Positions 1 through 9,417 of a stretch of 64,000 nucleotides of DNA are shown one piece after another. Location of the stretch: NCBI GenBank assembly GCA_023101885.1, contig JALPQD010000005.1, positions 941,520-1,005,519 on the forward strand. The letters are read 5' to 3'. The position numbers and the translations under genes were made by a program. The DNA comes from Typhlomys cinereus (taxonomy: Eukaryota > Chordata > Mammalia > Rodentia > Platacanthomyidae). The number at the start of each line of letters is the position of its first letter. Positions within the stretch are counted from its first letter, which is position 1. Under the pieces are notes generated by a model that was not told the DNA's origin, did no database searches, and was given only the letters and a program-made list of their open reading frames with translations.

Positions 1-266
1 GTCCATGTAAGACGGACATGTCTCCAGTGTTTGGGAACTGGAGCGGTGGAACAGATCTGGTTTTAATTATGTAGAGCTGATTTGTAACAGCAAAATCCAA
101 CTTCAACTGCACAAGCTTGGAGCACCGACAGAACCCTTCTCCTTCTTCTTCTCCTCCTCCTGCTCCTCCTTCTCCTTCTCCTTCTTCTCCCCTCCCCCCT
201 GCTTGTCTGTGAGATTCGAGCCTGTGATGCTAGGACCCAGAACTGACCCCTGTGTTCTGCACGTCT

Positions 267-356
267 AATATTTATTTATTTACTTATGACTTAGCACGTG
301 AGCATGTGTGTGTTAGTGTGTATCAGAGGGCACTGTGAGCCCCTGTGGAGGACCAG
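267..356 (-). repeat. SINE-A 3' fragment
   Basis: Only the 3' part is present: a TTTATTTATT tail, a short TG-rich stretch, then the body block TATCAGAGGGCACTGTG and CCTGTGGAGGACCAG. The match stops abruptly where the LTR-like repeat begins, so the copy is truncated or was interrupted. Confidence 0.7.
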
Positions 357-371
357 TTCTGGCATTTGGCC

Positions 372-760
372 AGCGTTGCAGTTTGTCTGAATGTTGTCGA
401 TAAATTCACAATCGAACAGCTTAGAGAGGGACAAGAGGCTTTATTCATGTTCATAATTCTTATTACAGTTAATAATCCATCTCGGTAGGAGAATTCATAG
501 CAACCCCAGGATTGCTGAGAGAGGGACAACCTCATCCGCCAGACTACAAGTATGCCAGGGTACGATGCGGAAAACCAAACTGTGGAGCCAGCCCCCCCAG
601 CTTAGCCACACCTGCCCAGGGAATGTCCCCACCCATCACGGGCGGATCTCCTCACGATTGTATACTTTCCTGTTGATTGGCACTTGCCTTAACTGACAGC
701 TCTTCACAGATGTGCCCAGAGCTCAGCCTTTAATCGTCAGGTTGACACCTGTACCTGCCT
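372..760 (-). repeat. LTR-like rodent repeat, copy 1
   Basis: Read on the minus strand it starts near GGTACAGGTGTCAACCTGAC and ends in AATAAAGCCTCTTGTCC, then GAATTTATCGAC. Six or more relatives occur in the window (945, 3865, 4855, 14938, 20140, 22108). The near-terminal AATAAA and consistent ends suggest an LTR of a rodent retrovirus-like family (MaLR-type is my guess). No coding interior is present. It lies head-to-head with copy 2. Confidence 0.6.
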
Positions 761-944
761 AGCACAGCCAGAGATCACGTGAGTCAGGAGCGCGCAGTGG
801 AAGGTCTTCAGGGACAAGGTCTGCAGAGACTCCTCAAGAACTCGGCAGAGAAAGAGCCTGCTTCCGGCGCCTGTTCTGTCCAGAGAGGGCAACGACTTTC
901 TCTCAGCAGAACCTCTTCAGCCCCCTTTCCCTCTTTGTCATAGT

Positions 945-1375
945 TTGGCACAGGTGTCAACTTCACAGTTGAGGGTTTGCGCTCTGGGCACATTTGTAGA
1001 GAATCAGTTATTGGGTTAAGCCCAGAGCAAACCTGCAGGATCGTCCAGCTGATGGGGAAGGCCCAGCCCCTGGTGGGTGGGATTAGGCCCTGGAATAAAA
1101 TACAGAGAGCTGCTTGAGAAAGTCAGCATCCTTGTGAACATTTAGCCAGACATGCTCGTCTGGCAAGTAAGGATCGTCCCTCTCAGCCATTACGTAGAGA
1201 TGGTGTGGCCATTTCCCTCGGCCCTGGTGTTGGTGTGAGCTCTCCTGCCAAACTGGATTGAGAACTGTAGCTGGAAAATTGTAAGAGAAAATAAACCCCT
1301 TGTTCCCTTAAGCCGGATGATGTGATTTTATCAGCGACCTTGCAGGCAACTGCTACACCATTCAACTCAGGGGGT
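945..1375 (+). repeat. LTR-like rodent repeat, copy 2
   Basis: Starts with CACAGGTGTCAACTTCAC and a GCTCTGGGCACAT block also seen in copy 1. It ends with AAAATAAACCCCTTGTTCCC and a GATTTTATCAGCGACC block. It is in inverted orientation to copy 1 with about 185 bp between the two heads. The family name is uncertain. Confidence 0.6.
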
Positions 1376-1812
1376 TCCGAAGTGTCTACAGTGGTTGAGG
1401 GCAGGGGAAAGCAGGAGAGGGCAGAAGCTGACTACATCCCCCTTTCTGTTGTGAGTTCCCTCCCCACAGCAGGCCAGTCACAGGTATCATTCCTCTGGGA
1501 ACAAAGGAATTACTGATTTGTTCCTCAAAGGCTTGGTGCTAAAGGCTTCGTGGCTGACAAGATGCTCTTGAGAGGTGGTGGGGCCTTTTGAGAGGTAGGA
1601 GGCAAGTCTTTGAAGGATTAGTCAAACTCTGGTCCCTTCCTCTTACTCTCCTCTGCTCCCGCACCGGCAGGAAGGGGTTGCCTCTGCCACATGCTGCCAC
1701 CAAGATGTGTGGTCCTGCCACAGACCCAGAGCAAAGAAAGCAATCAGCCAGGGACCGGGACTTCCCAAACGTAAGTCTACACCAATGTTTTCATGAATTG
1801 ACCATCTTGACT

Positions 1813-1844
1813 ATTTTTTAAAATATTTTATTTCTTCATTTTAT

Positions 1845-1889
<45 letters not shown>

Positions 1890-2151
1890 TGTGTGTGTGT
1901 GTATGCGTATGTGTGTATCAAGGGGCACATGTGTCCCTGTGGAGGACCAGAGGTAACTTCAGAAATCATCCTGGATTGCTTCTACCTCCTTCTTGCTTTG
2001 CTCTGGGATTTCCCAGGCTCTGCCCACTGGGACTGGAAGAGCAGGCCGCCACCATTTCTGCCTGGTGTTTTTAACGTGGGACCTGGGATCTGAACTCAGG
2101 ACCTTTTGTTTTCGAGGAGGGTCTCAACCCCTAAGCCATCTCTCCAGCCCC
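1813..2151 (-). repeat. SINE-A, near full length
   Basis: The tail is left (A/T-rich, then a TG tract about 1842-1911). The body has TCCCTGTGGAGGACCAG and ATCCTGGATTGCTTCTACC. The tRNA-like head ends at 2151 as CTAAGCCATCTCTCCAGCCC, the reverse complement of the A-box end GGGCTGGAGAGATGGCT. Confidence 0.9.
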
Positions 2152-2224
2152 TGAATGATTTCTTAGTAAAGTGATAGATCAATTTCAAAATGAAAGGTTA
2201 CTTATACACTACCTGCAATCTGTG

Positions 2225-2383
2225 CAGAGTTGGGGATGTAGAGGAGTTAGGGGAGCGCTTGCTTAACATGCAGAAGCCTTGGGTTGGTTCCTCCAGCATG
2301 ACATAAACCAGCTGTGGTGGTGCGGCCAAACCTCCACTGTGTAGCAGGTCCGGGCTGCCTCAAAATAAATAAAATAAAACAAA
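2225..2383 (+). repeat. ID/B4-type SINE
   Basis: A tRNA-Ala-like head (GTTGGGGATGTAG, GAGCGCTTGCTTAACATG, GGGTTGGTTCCTCC) is followed by a shortened GCTGTGGTGG segment and an A-rich tail. That tail directly abuts the duplicated module starting at 2384. Confidence 0.6.
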
Positions 2384-2512
2384 CCACAAGGCACACCTGA
2401 CATGTCCTACCCACTGGAAGCAGTGTCGAGCTCTGTGCCAGACGCTGAGCAGAGCATTGCCCTGCCTTGTCACGCTTAGTCTGCTTGACTGTATATATAA
2501 TTTGACAATCTT
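2384..2512 (+). repeat. Duplicated unique flank, copy 1
   Basis: These 129 bp match 9289-9417 with about two substitutions. They end in the 15-bp sequence TAATTTGACAATCTT, which is the target site of the SINE-A2 at 9418. No other copy was seen in the window. Together with the SINE-A2 that follows, this forms a shared module. Confidence 0.8.
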
Positions 2513-2793
2513 GGGGCTGGAGAAGTGGCTCAGGGGTTAAGCCTCTGCCTCTCTGCTTTGCAGGCAGAAGGTCCTGAGTTCGGATCCTAGACCCCACGTA
2601 TGGACGCCAGGCTGAAGCGGGGTTGGCCTGCGTTTCTGGTCCTGGTAGGCGGAGCCTGTGAATCCCGGGGCAGAAGGAGGTGGAGGCGTCCATGGTGGTT
2701 CCCGAATTCATCTGTGGTTCTACACACACAGACGCGCGGGCACACATACTTACGCACACACGCACAATTGAATAAATAAAAATTTTTTTTAAA
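2513..2793 (+). repeat. SINE-A2, copy 1
   Basis: Head GGGGCTGGAGAAGTGGCTCAGG, B box GAGTTCGGATCC, then a subfamily-specific 3' half (GGAGGCGTCCATGGTGGTTC) and a CA-rich tail ending ACAATTGAATAAATAAA. The 15-bp duplication present upstream is missing downstream, so this copy did not insert here by a simple target-site event. Confidence 0.85.
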
Positions 2794-2827
2794 AAAAGTC
2801 TTTGTTTCATAAACAAGCAAACCTTAG

Positions 2828-3016
2828 TTTGGAACACCAGATTCCACATAAAAATGTCGGATGGAAATGACTGTGATCTGCAATTCCACCCTGGAAGGCA
2901 GAGCCTGGGAAACTCCAGAGCAAAAACAATAAAAAGGTAGAGAAAATTCAGGATGATTCCCAGTGTTACTCTTAGGCCTCCACAGGCACACATATTCAAG
3001 TGCCCTCTTGTATAAA

Positions 3017-3051
<35 letters not shown>

Positions 3052-3052
3052 A
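2828..3052 (+). repeat. SINE-A, head-truncated
   Basis: The tRNA-like head is missing. It begins at the CACATAAAAATGTCGG block and continues through CCTGGAAGGCAGAGCCTGGG and CAGGATGATTCC to a (CA)n tail at about 3021-3051. It abuts the tail of the SINE-A2 upstream. Confidence 0.8.
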
Positions 3053-3723
3053 GTTGAAATACAAACAGACAAAAATACAGGATTTGTCCTGAACCATATG
3101 GGGATCGGGAATGTAGATTTCCATGGGATATTGACAGTAAATTGAGAAACACCGTGGAGAGCAGAGTCCCATTGCAAGGGACTTCTCGGGTACAACACAT
3201 GATGCTCCGAAGCCTTTGTAGAGAGGACGCTGCTCAAAGCCTGGCCGTTACGCCTCTGCTTCTACATCCTGTGACTGACAGGCATGTGGGCACCAAATGC
3301 CACTGTCTGTCGCTTTGTTTCTAAATGAACCTGGGCGTGCTAAAGATATTGCACACAGACGTCTTCATTCCCTAGGACAAGGGCCCTGTGGGAGGAATGA
3401 GCCGTCCCATCTCGTCACTTCCGAGGACACACCTGTTTCCCCACATGATCTCTGCCACAGGCAGGGAGACATGTCAGACAGAAGAGGAAGGTGGGCTCAG
3501 AGCCTGCGATTAGCAACCTGAGCCCTCCCCTCCTTCACAGTTCGGAAACAGGTTTTTCAACTAAAGTACCAACTCCTCTGGGACACTGTTCCCCGTAGTT
3601 TATGCAAATGTTTACCAGACATGGAAGACATGGGTGAGCCGGTCAAGCAAATGAGCTTTGACTTCAGTCATCGACTTTTTGTTTTGACGATGTCTAAAAA
3701 TGGTTCACTAAGCTACCTGTTAG
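3053..3723. other. Stretch without recognised elements
   Basis: Apart from a short TG-rich end near 3740-3830, I see no repeat family, conserved motif or usable exon here. Short open frames on both strands are not supported by codon pattern or splice context. Confidence 0.5.
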
Positions 3724-3864
3724 GATTATTTTTATTTAGTGCATGCATGCGTGTATGCGCGTGTGTGCACATGTGTGTGTGTGTGAACTCTTGTGCATGC
3801 GTGTGTAGGTTCAGGTGCCTGTGCATGTGAGAAGTCCACCTCCCCAGTGCTGGGATTGCAGACA

Positions 3865-4175
3865 GCTTCACTTGTCAATTTGACCCTTAAAAAGCTGGGG
3901 CCGGTGGACAGATTTATGTAAAATTACTGACCGCTCCTGTAGGAGCTTGTCTTATTTACATGATTAATGCAGCAGGACCCAGCCTATAGTGGCAAGCTGG
4001 CAAACTAGGAAGAAGCTTGTCCTGGGGATATGTTATGACCAGCTCCCTAAATCCTTGCAGGTAACTCTCCTGTCACGATGGATTAGAAACTGGAAACTGG
4101 AGTAAAAATCCTCTCATTCCCCTATCCTGTCTAGGTCATGTATTCACTTCAGCAACACGAAACTAAGACACAGAT
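3865..4175 (+). repeat. LTR-like rodent repeat, copy 3
   Basis: Begins CACTTGTCAATTTGACC and ends near CTAGGTCATGTATTCAC, then CACGAAACTAAGACAC. It shares overall order with the 945 copy (AACTGGAGTAAAAATCC in place of the AATAAACC block). Diverged, so orientation is clearer than exact ends. Confidence 0.45.
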
Positions 4176-4854
4176 GCGTGTAGCCACGCCCATCTTTTCC
4201 CAAGGGTGCTGGGATCTGAGCTCACGGCTCAAGGCTGTGTGGACAGCACTTAGCTGAGCCATGTAGGGTCAGTTTTCAATTGTTAACAAGTATCAGGGAT
4301 CCAGGGATGAGGATGAGGAGTGTGTCTCCTGCCCTTAGTCAAAAGGCTTTGCCCTTGGGTGGGAGACAAACTCACACGTGGGTTAGCTGGTTCCAATACC
4401 TGGGGAAGTAGATCCAGCAGGTCAGAGAATTTGAAGCAAGAGAAATCCAAGCACTGGAAGGATTTTCTACATTCTCCATGCCTCGGTGGCCTCCTAAAAA
4501 CAACCAGGATATTGCGTTTGTGAGTTGGCACATCACCAGAAAGGTTACTAAGCCAAGCGCGGGCTCCAGCTTGTCTGTCATCCTACATAGCTGACATCCT
4601 ACATAGGATGTCGGCTGCATAGCGGGTATCACCTTCATCATCACCATCACCATCCTATCCAAGGATCTAAGAATAAATTCTTTGATGACAGGAAAAAAAA
4701 GATTGATGTTTCTTTCTTGGCTTTTTACTCATAATAAAATTGGCTAGATAAAAGTAGCAGCACCCAGGTATTGAATCTCACTTTGTGCCAGGATCTGCGT
4801 TAAGCTCTTTCAAAGATTTTAACATCTCATGTGGCCCTGCGTGCAGTTAGTCAC

Positions 4855-5005
4855 TCTACATGTGCTGATAAATTCACAGCAAACCACCTTAGGGAAGCAA
4901 GAGGTTTTATTCTGGCCTGGGATCGTCTAGTTACAGTTCTTAGTCCAGCTCAGCAGGACTAAGCTGAGAAATCTCTGGGGTCTTCAGTCCTCTCATCAAC
5001 CTGCA
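4855..5005 (-). repeat. LTR-like rodent repeat, 3' fragment
   Basis: GATAAATTCACAGCAAACC, then GCAAGAGGTTTTATTC and TTACAGTTCTTAGTCCAG, match the 3' part of copy 1 at 372-500. The remainder of the element is missing. Confidence 0.55.
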
Positions 5006-5026
5006 CAGAAGGAACTAAGAGAGGGC

Positions 5027-5297
5027 GGGGAAGATGGCTGAGGGGTTAGAGCCTTTGCTTTGAAAGCAAAAGAGCCTGAGTTCAGATGCCCGCATAGAAA
5101 TGACCAGCAGATGTGGTGGACATCGGTAATTCTGAGTTCAGATGCCCGCATAGAAATGACCAGCAGATGTGGTGGACATCAGTAATTCTAGCTCTGGAAC
5201 TCTCTAGAGCAAAGCAGTAAGGAAGTGGAGCAATCCAGAATGATTCCTGATGTCACCCTTGGGCTCCCATAGGTGCGCATACTCAATTGCCCTCCTG

Positions 5298-5343
<46 letters not shown>
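5027..5343 (+). repeat. SINE-A with internal 56-bp duplication
   Basis: Head AAGATGGCTGAGGGGTTAGAG, body GCAATCCAGAATGATTCC, and a pure (AC)n tail at about 5301-5342. Positions 5077-5132 are repeated immediately at 5133-5188 with one substitution (CATCGGTAA versus CATCAGTAA). The insert lies between the B box and the middle of the body. Confidence 0.85.
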
Positions 5344-5345
<2 letters not shown>

Positions 5346-5352
5346 CATCTTG

Positions 5353-5540
5353 CTTGGAAAGTCAGGAAGGTGGCTCAGACTTGCCACCAAGTCTGAAAAC
5401 CTGAATTCAATACCTGAGCCCACATTCGTGGCCAACTTTTGAAAGTTGTTCTCTGCCCTCCACAAACCCACCACGGCTGCGTTGCCTCATTCTCTGTGTA
5501 TCTTTCTCTCTCCTCAAATAAATTTTTTTTAAAAAAAAAT
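5353..5540 (+). repeat. SINE-C (second tRNA-headed SINE)
   Basis: Head AGGAAGGTGGCTCAGAC with a B-box-like CTGAATTCAATACC, then TTGAAAGTTGTTCTCTGCCC and an AATAAATTTTTTTTAAAAAAAA tail region. The same architecture recurs at 21075 and 58842. Confidence 0.6.
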
Positions 5541-5548
5541 GGTATTTA

Positions 5549-5747
5549 GGGAATTGGGAATGTGTCTCGGTCGGTAGAATGCTTGCTCAGAGTGCACGAA
5601 GCTCTGAGTTCCATCTCAGCACCGTGTCAAGCCAGCGGTCGTGAGGTGCATGACGGTAACCCCAGCACTCTGCAGCGGGAGGCAAGACCTTGGCCACACG
5701 GGAAGTTCAAGGCCAGTCTAGGCTCCATAAGACCCTGTGTCAAAAAA
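5549..5747 (+). repeat. B4-type SINE (ID head fused to B1)
   Basis: The ID-like 5' half has GTCTCGGTCGGTAGAATGC and TCCATCTCAGCACC. The B1-like half has AACCCCAGCACTCTGCAG and TTCAAGGCCAGTCTAGGC. The tail is CAAAAAAG. It is immediately followed by a SINE-A that inserted at its tail. Confidence 0.8.
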
Positions 5748-5758
5748 GAAGTTATTTT

Positions 5759-5994
5759 GGGGCTGGAGAGATGGCTCAGAGGATAAGACTCTGCCTCACA
5801 AGCAGAAAGTCCTCAGTTTGGATCCCAGGACTCACGTCAAAATGCCAGGCAGAAATGGTGGTGGCCTGAACTTCTGACCCTGGTGGGCGAAGCTCAGGGA
5901 ATCCCCCAGAGCAAAGTAAGAAGGAGACAGAAGCAATCCAGGATGATTGCTGAAGTCACCCTTAGCCCTCACAAGGACACATGTACCCTCTGAT

Positions 5995-6026
<32 letters not shown>

Positions 6027-6050
6027 TGAATGAATAAAGTGTAAAAAAGA
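5759..6050 (+). repeat. SINE-A with target-site duplication
   Basis: Complete: head GGGGCTGGAGAGATGGCTCAG, B box GTTTGGATCC, body, (CA)n tail, AATGAATGAATAAAG. The 11-bp sequence GAAGTTATTTT stands immediately before (5748-5758) and after (6051-6061), so both ends and the insertion mechanism are well supported. Confidence 0.92.
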
Positions 6051-6113
6051 GAAGTTATTTTTATGTAAGTTATTTTATATAAATCAGTTTTACATTGCCA
6101 TCTCAAGGCAATG

Positions 6114-6165
<52 letters not shown>

Positions 6166-6404
6166 AAGAAGGCACTTGAGTGTGTGTCCCTGTGGAGGCA
6201 CAAAGGTGACTTTGGGAATCATCCTGGATTGCTCAACCTCCTTATTGCTTTGCTCGGGGTTTCCCAGGCTCTGCCTTCCAGGGCCAGAAGTGTAGACAAC
6301 CGCTATTTCCACCCAGTGTTTTTTACATGGAATCTGGGGATCTGAACTCAAGTCCTTTTGCTTGTGAGGCAAAGGCTTAAATCCCTGAGCCCAAGGGATG
6401 GCTC
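6114..6404 (-). repeat. SINE-A, inverted relative to its neighbour
   Basis: A (TG)n tail on the left (about 6115-6160), body GGTGACTTTGGGAATCATCC, head remnant GGCTTAAATCCCTGAGCC. It lies tail-to-tail with the copy at 5759, about 60 bp apart. Confidence 0.85.
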
Positions 6405-6712
6405 TTTAAGTCTTCAGAAATATTCTCAGAAAACCTGAGTCGTTGTAGCATTAGCCACTAGAGGGCGCTCCACGTGAGGACTTGCAGCCCAGACTCCCAG
6501 GGAGCGTTCAGGAGCAGGTGGTGACGGTCGAGCACCACAAGACAGGAAACAAGCAATAAAAACCTGCAGATACCATCAGGCGATGGCCAATGAAAAGGTA
6601 TCTGCGTGTGTGTTTGGTTTTACTTTTGTTTAATTTAGTCACAGTGTGGAATAGCATTGATTTCTCACACGTGTACCATTCGACATCCCTGCTCCTAAAA
6701 GCAGGACCGATG

Positions 6713-6815
6713 ATCTCCACTTTACAGATTAAGAAACTGAAGCTCTGCGAATTCAGCTGATGCGCCCAAGGTCGGAAGTGCAGAAGTAGCTCACTGCTAG
6801 TCTCCTTCAGACCGC
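6713..6815 (-). repeat. MIR fragment
   Basis: TTTTACAGATTAAGAAACTGAAG followed by GCCCAAGGTCGGAAG matches the well-known reverse-complement MIR core (ACAGATGAGGAAACTGAGG ... CCCAAGGTCACACAG). It is an ancient mammal-wide SINE, diverged. Confidence 0.7.
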
Positions 6816-6849
6816 ATTTGAAAGCCCAGGGGGGATTGCCGGAGGGGTG

Positions 6850-7130
6850 AGTGGTCTTTCCTTTGCAGAATTCTCAGACGCTCTGGTCCCGACCTGTCAT
6901 TATTCCACAATTTTGTCCTCACGCTGCACACAGAGTACTTGTGCTGTCTTACGAGCGAGCATTTCTGCATTCCCTCGCTTCACTCCACCCTTCCTGGAAA
7001 TGCCCTCCCTTACCTCTACCTCTAAGACCACCTCCCTTCGTGCCCAGTGCTTTCACAGCCACTCCTAGAGGCTTGTTCTACTCCGTGCCCACCCTGATTG
7101 ATTGCTGGCACTTCCCCAAGCTGTAGATGG
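6850..7130. repeat. Possible L2-like relic
   Basis: A CT-rich stretch with CCTTCCTGGAAATGCCCTCCC and TCTAAGACCACCTCCC resembles the 3' region of the ancient LINE L2. There is no diagnostic end, so this is tentative. Two overlapping short frames here are explained by the low-complexity composition. Confidence 0.35.
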
Positions 7131-7462
7131 TACAATAAACACCGGCCCACAATGGTGCTCAAACATTCTCAGGCATCAGAATCGCCCAGGGTGTGGACAG
7201 CCTACTCAGTGGCAGTGTGACTCCAAGTCCTGCTTACTATCCTGGTACACTTAACGGCCCGCCATCCCCACACACCCCCACACCCTGCCAATAACCCTGC
7301 TGCAGGTGGTCTGTGGTCTCCACTGTGACAGAATGCTTCTGGTCGGATTCATTTAAATGTGTTTCCACACACATCTTATGTCACCCGCATGGCTTGCATT
7401 GGCAACTGATATTGAAACGCGTTCTTGTGGCATTTCATCTCGACACATCTTCGTCCACGAGA

Positions 7463-7606
7463 GCTGGGTGGGTCGTGGGCATCGAACTGTGATCCCAACA
7501 CTCAGGAGTTGGTGGCAGGATGGTCAGGAATTCAAGGTCAGCCTCAGTTACACAGCGAGTTTGGGACTTGTTTGAGATACTTGAGACCCTGCCTTAAAAA
7601 TAAGAA
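7463..7606 (+). repeat. B1-type SINE
   Basis: GCTGGGTGGGTCGTGGGC, then GATCCCAACACTCAGGAG, TTCAAGGTCAGCCTCAGTT and GAGACCCTGCCTTAAAAA match the 7SL-derived B1 order. The A-rich tail continues into the long purine tract downstream. Confidence 0.85.
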
Positions 7607-7873
7607 AGATCAAAGAGTCGAAAATATTATAGTCACAACATTAAATAAAAAAGGAATTTTAGAAAAGAAAGAGAGAAAAGAGATGAGAGAGAAGGAAGGA
7701 AATAGAAAAAAGAAAAAGACAAGAAAGAAGAGAGGAAGAAAAAGGAAGGAGGAAAGGATAAAAGAGAAAAAGATGAGAAAAAAGAGAGAAAAAGAAAGGA
7801 AGGAAGGAAGGAAGGAAGGAAGGAAGGAAGGAAGGAAGGAAGGAAGGAAGGAAGGAAGGAAGGAAGGAAGAGA
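7607..7873 (+). repeat. Purine tract with (GGAA)n
   Basis: A GAAA/GGAA-rich tract grows out of the B1 tail. A pure run of about 18 GGAA units occupies about 7798-7869. A Lys/Glu/Arg-rich open frame across it (7425-8126) is an artefact of the repeat. Confidence 0.9.
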
Positions 7874-7875
7874 GA

Positions 7876-8490
7876 CCTCTCCTTCGTCGTACTTTGGCCA
7901 TCTTCTCTTCCATATCCATCAAGCCATATTGGGTTGGCACTATCCTCAACGCCTCTCTTTGTCTAAAGCAGACCTCCTCCCTATACCCCTTTGCAGATTA
8001 TGCCGGGGGGCTCACAGTAATCTTCCAGGCCAAACCTGGGCAAGGCTTTCCAGCCACCCGTTCCCAGGCCACCTGGCCTCTGCCCCAGAGCGTGGTACTC
8101 TATCAGTGTTCCCTGGGGAACTGTAATCCAGCCTCCCCCTCCAGGAGATGAGACACCCCCTGTAAGAGGGCACGGCCTTTGGTTTTCTCGCTTATTTCTG
8201 TAGCTCAGCTGAAGAAAGGAACTTGAAATGCAAAGGCAGTCATACTGATTTGTAGGACAAAGGAAGGAACTAGCAGAATCACAACAAAAAAGAGAAATAT
8301 AACAACGGAGCCACTTGATTCACATAAGGAGGGAAGTATGGAGATAATGGCTTTTGTGGTCAGCACCCGGACACCATGGGAAGATTCTGGGTGAACTTCG
8401 ACCTGCTCATGATTCGCCCACTTCATCTAAGATAGTTCACCCCTTCTTTCTGGAAGTGCCTGCCGGGCACTGTGCATCTGAGGAATGTGT
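7876..8490. other. Stretch without recognised elements
   Basis: Mixed-complexity DNA. I see no repeat family, splice-flanked coding frame or promoter signature. Confidence 0.5.
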
Positions 8491-8493
8491 ACT

Positions 8494-8575
8494 GGGGCTG
8501 GGGGTAGAGCTGGCTGATAAAGCACTTGCCTGGCAGATATGAGCTCCTAGCTTGGCATTGAGAAAAGAAGGCAAG
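8494..8575 (+). repeat. ID element
   Basis: GGGGCTGGGGGTAGAGCTGG, then AAAGCACTTGCCTGGCAG and an A/G-rich tail match the tRNA-Ala-derived ID SINE, about 75 bp long. Confidence 0.7.
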
Positions 8576-8592
8576 TGAAATGCATGTGACGC

Positions 8593-8720
8593 CTGACTTG
8601 AGTGACAGCTTCTGACCTGAGTGACAGCTTCTGACTTGAGTGACAGCTTCTGACCTGAGTGACAGCGTCTGACCTGAGTGACAGCTTCTGACCTGATTAA
8701 CAGCACCCGACCTGAGTTGT
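8593..8720 (+). repeat. 19-bp minisatellite
   Basis: Unit CTGACYTGAGTGACAGCTT starts at 8593, 8612, 8631, 8650, 8669 and 8688, with a decayed seventh at 8707. The spacing is exactly 19 bp. The Y position alternates T/C among units and one unit has CGTCT. Confidence 0.93.
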
Positions 8721-8739
8721 GATATTTCAAGTGAGACTG

Positions 8740-8866
8740 TTCTGTGATCTTGATGACGCAGTCCCTGTCTTTGGGGAGTTCAGAAGATCTTGTGAGGGTA
8801 AGTAAGGTCATAAGGATAGGGTCCTACTCAATGGTAATAGTGACTTTATGAGAAAAGATGTCAGAG
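8740..8866 (+). repeat. MaLR-like (MLT1/MST-type) LTR fragment
   Basis: AAGGTCATAAGGATAGGGTCC followed by AGTGACTTTATGAGAAAAGATG resembles the mammalian MLT1/MST block in which a GGGTCC motif precedes CTTATAAGAAGAG. A related fragment lies at 11085. Diverged. Confidence 0.45.
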
Positions 8867-9102
8867 CTGGAGAGATGGCTCAGGGGTTAAGACTGCTTCC
8901 CAAACAGAAGGTCCTGAGTTCAGATCCCAGGACCCATGTAGGGCGGTGGTCTGCATATCCATGGGCAGAGCCTGGGAAATCCCAGAGTGAAGCAAAAAGG
9001 AGGTAGAAGCAATCCAGGATGATTCCTGAAGTTCTTGGTCCTCCACAGGGACACACACACACACACACACACACATACACACACACACACACACACACAA
9101 AT
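8867..9102 (+). repeat. SINE-A with internal deletions
   Basis: Head GAGCTGGAGAGATGGCTCAGG, B box GAGTTCAGATCCC, body AGAAGCAATCCAGGATGATTC, and a CA tail 9053-9100. About 30 bp of the middle of the body and part of the CACCCTT block are missing compared with other copies. Confidence 0.85.
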
Positions 9103-9288
9103 GAGGTTTTACAAAAAAGAAAAGAGGCCAATTGACATATGATGTTCCTAGGCCTTAAGAAGCCCTGAAGCATATGAGAGGAGCCAGGCTTTGGAGCCCA
9201 CAAAACCTGTCCCAAAAGATCATTTCTTCACCTTTTGCTACATACGGCTCCAGCAGCCAGGGCTGCAGGCTTAAGGGAGGTCTGATAG

Positions 9289-9417
9289 CCACAAGGCACG
9301 CCTGACATGTCCTACCCACTGGAAGCAGTGCCGAGCTCTGTGCCAGACGCTGAGCAGAGCATTGCCCTGCCTTGTCACGCTTAGTCTGCTTGACTGTATA
9401 TATAATTTGACAATCTT
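9289..9417 (+). repeat. Duplicated unique flank, copy 2 (probable source)
   Basis: Matches 2384-2512. Here the sequence runs into a SINE-A2 that has perfect target-site duplications, and the single-copy sequence resumes after it. That makes this the likely original locus. Confidence 0.8.

Noticed and set aside
372..1375. Endogenous retrovirus with a coding interior
   Set aside because: Only LTR-like ends in opposite orientations are present, and the 185-bp spacer carries no gag, pol or env-like sequence.
2247..3200. 317-codon minus-strand frame
   Set aside because: It runs through two SINEs, their CA tails and the duplicated flank; no domain or splice logic.
5759..5850. tRNA gene suggested by A and B boxes in SINE heads
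   Set aside because: The boxes belong to tRNA-derived SINE promoters; no cloverleaf with a proper acceptor stem was found here or at the other heads.
7425..8126. 233-codon frame with a Lys/Glu/Arg-rich middle
   Set aside because: It crosses a B1, a GGAA tract and unique DNA in one accidental frame.
8593..8720. CRISPR-like array
   Set aside because: Units are contiguous, with no spacers, in a mammalian sequence: a minisatellite.
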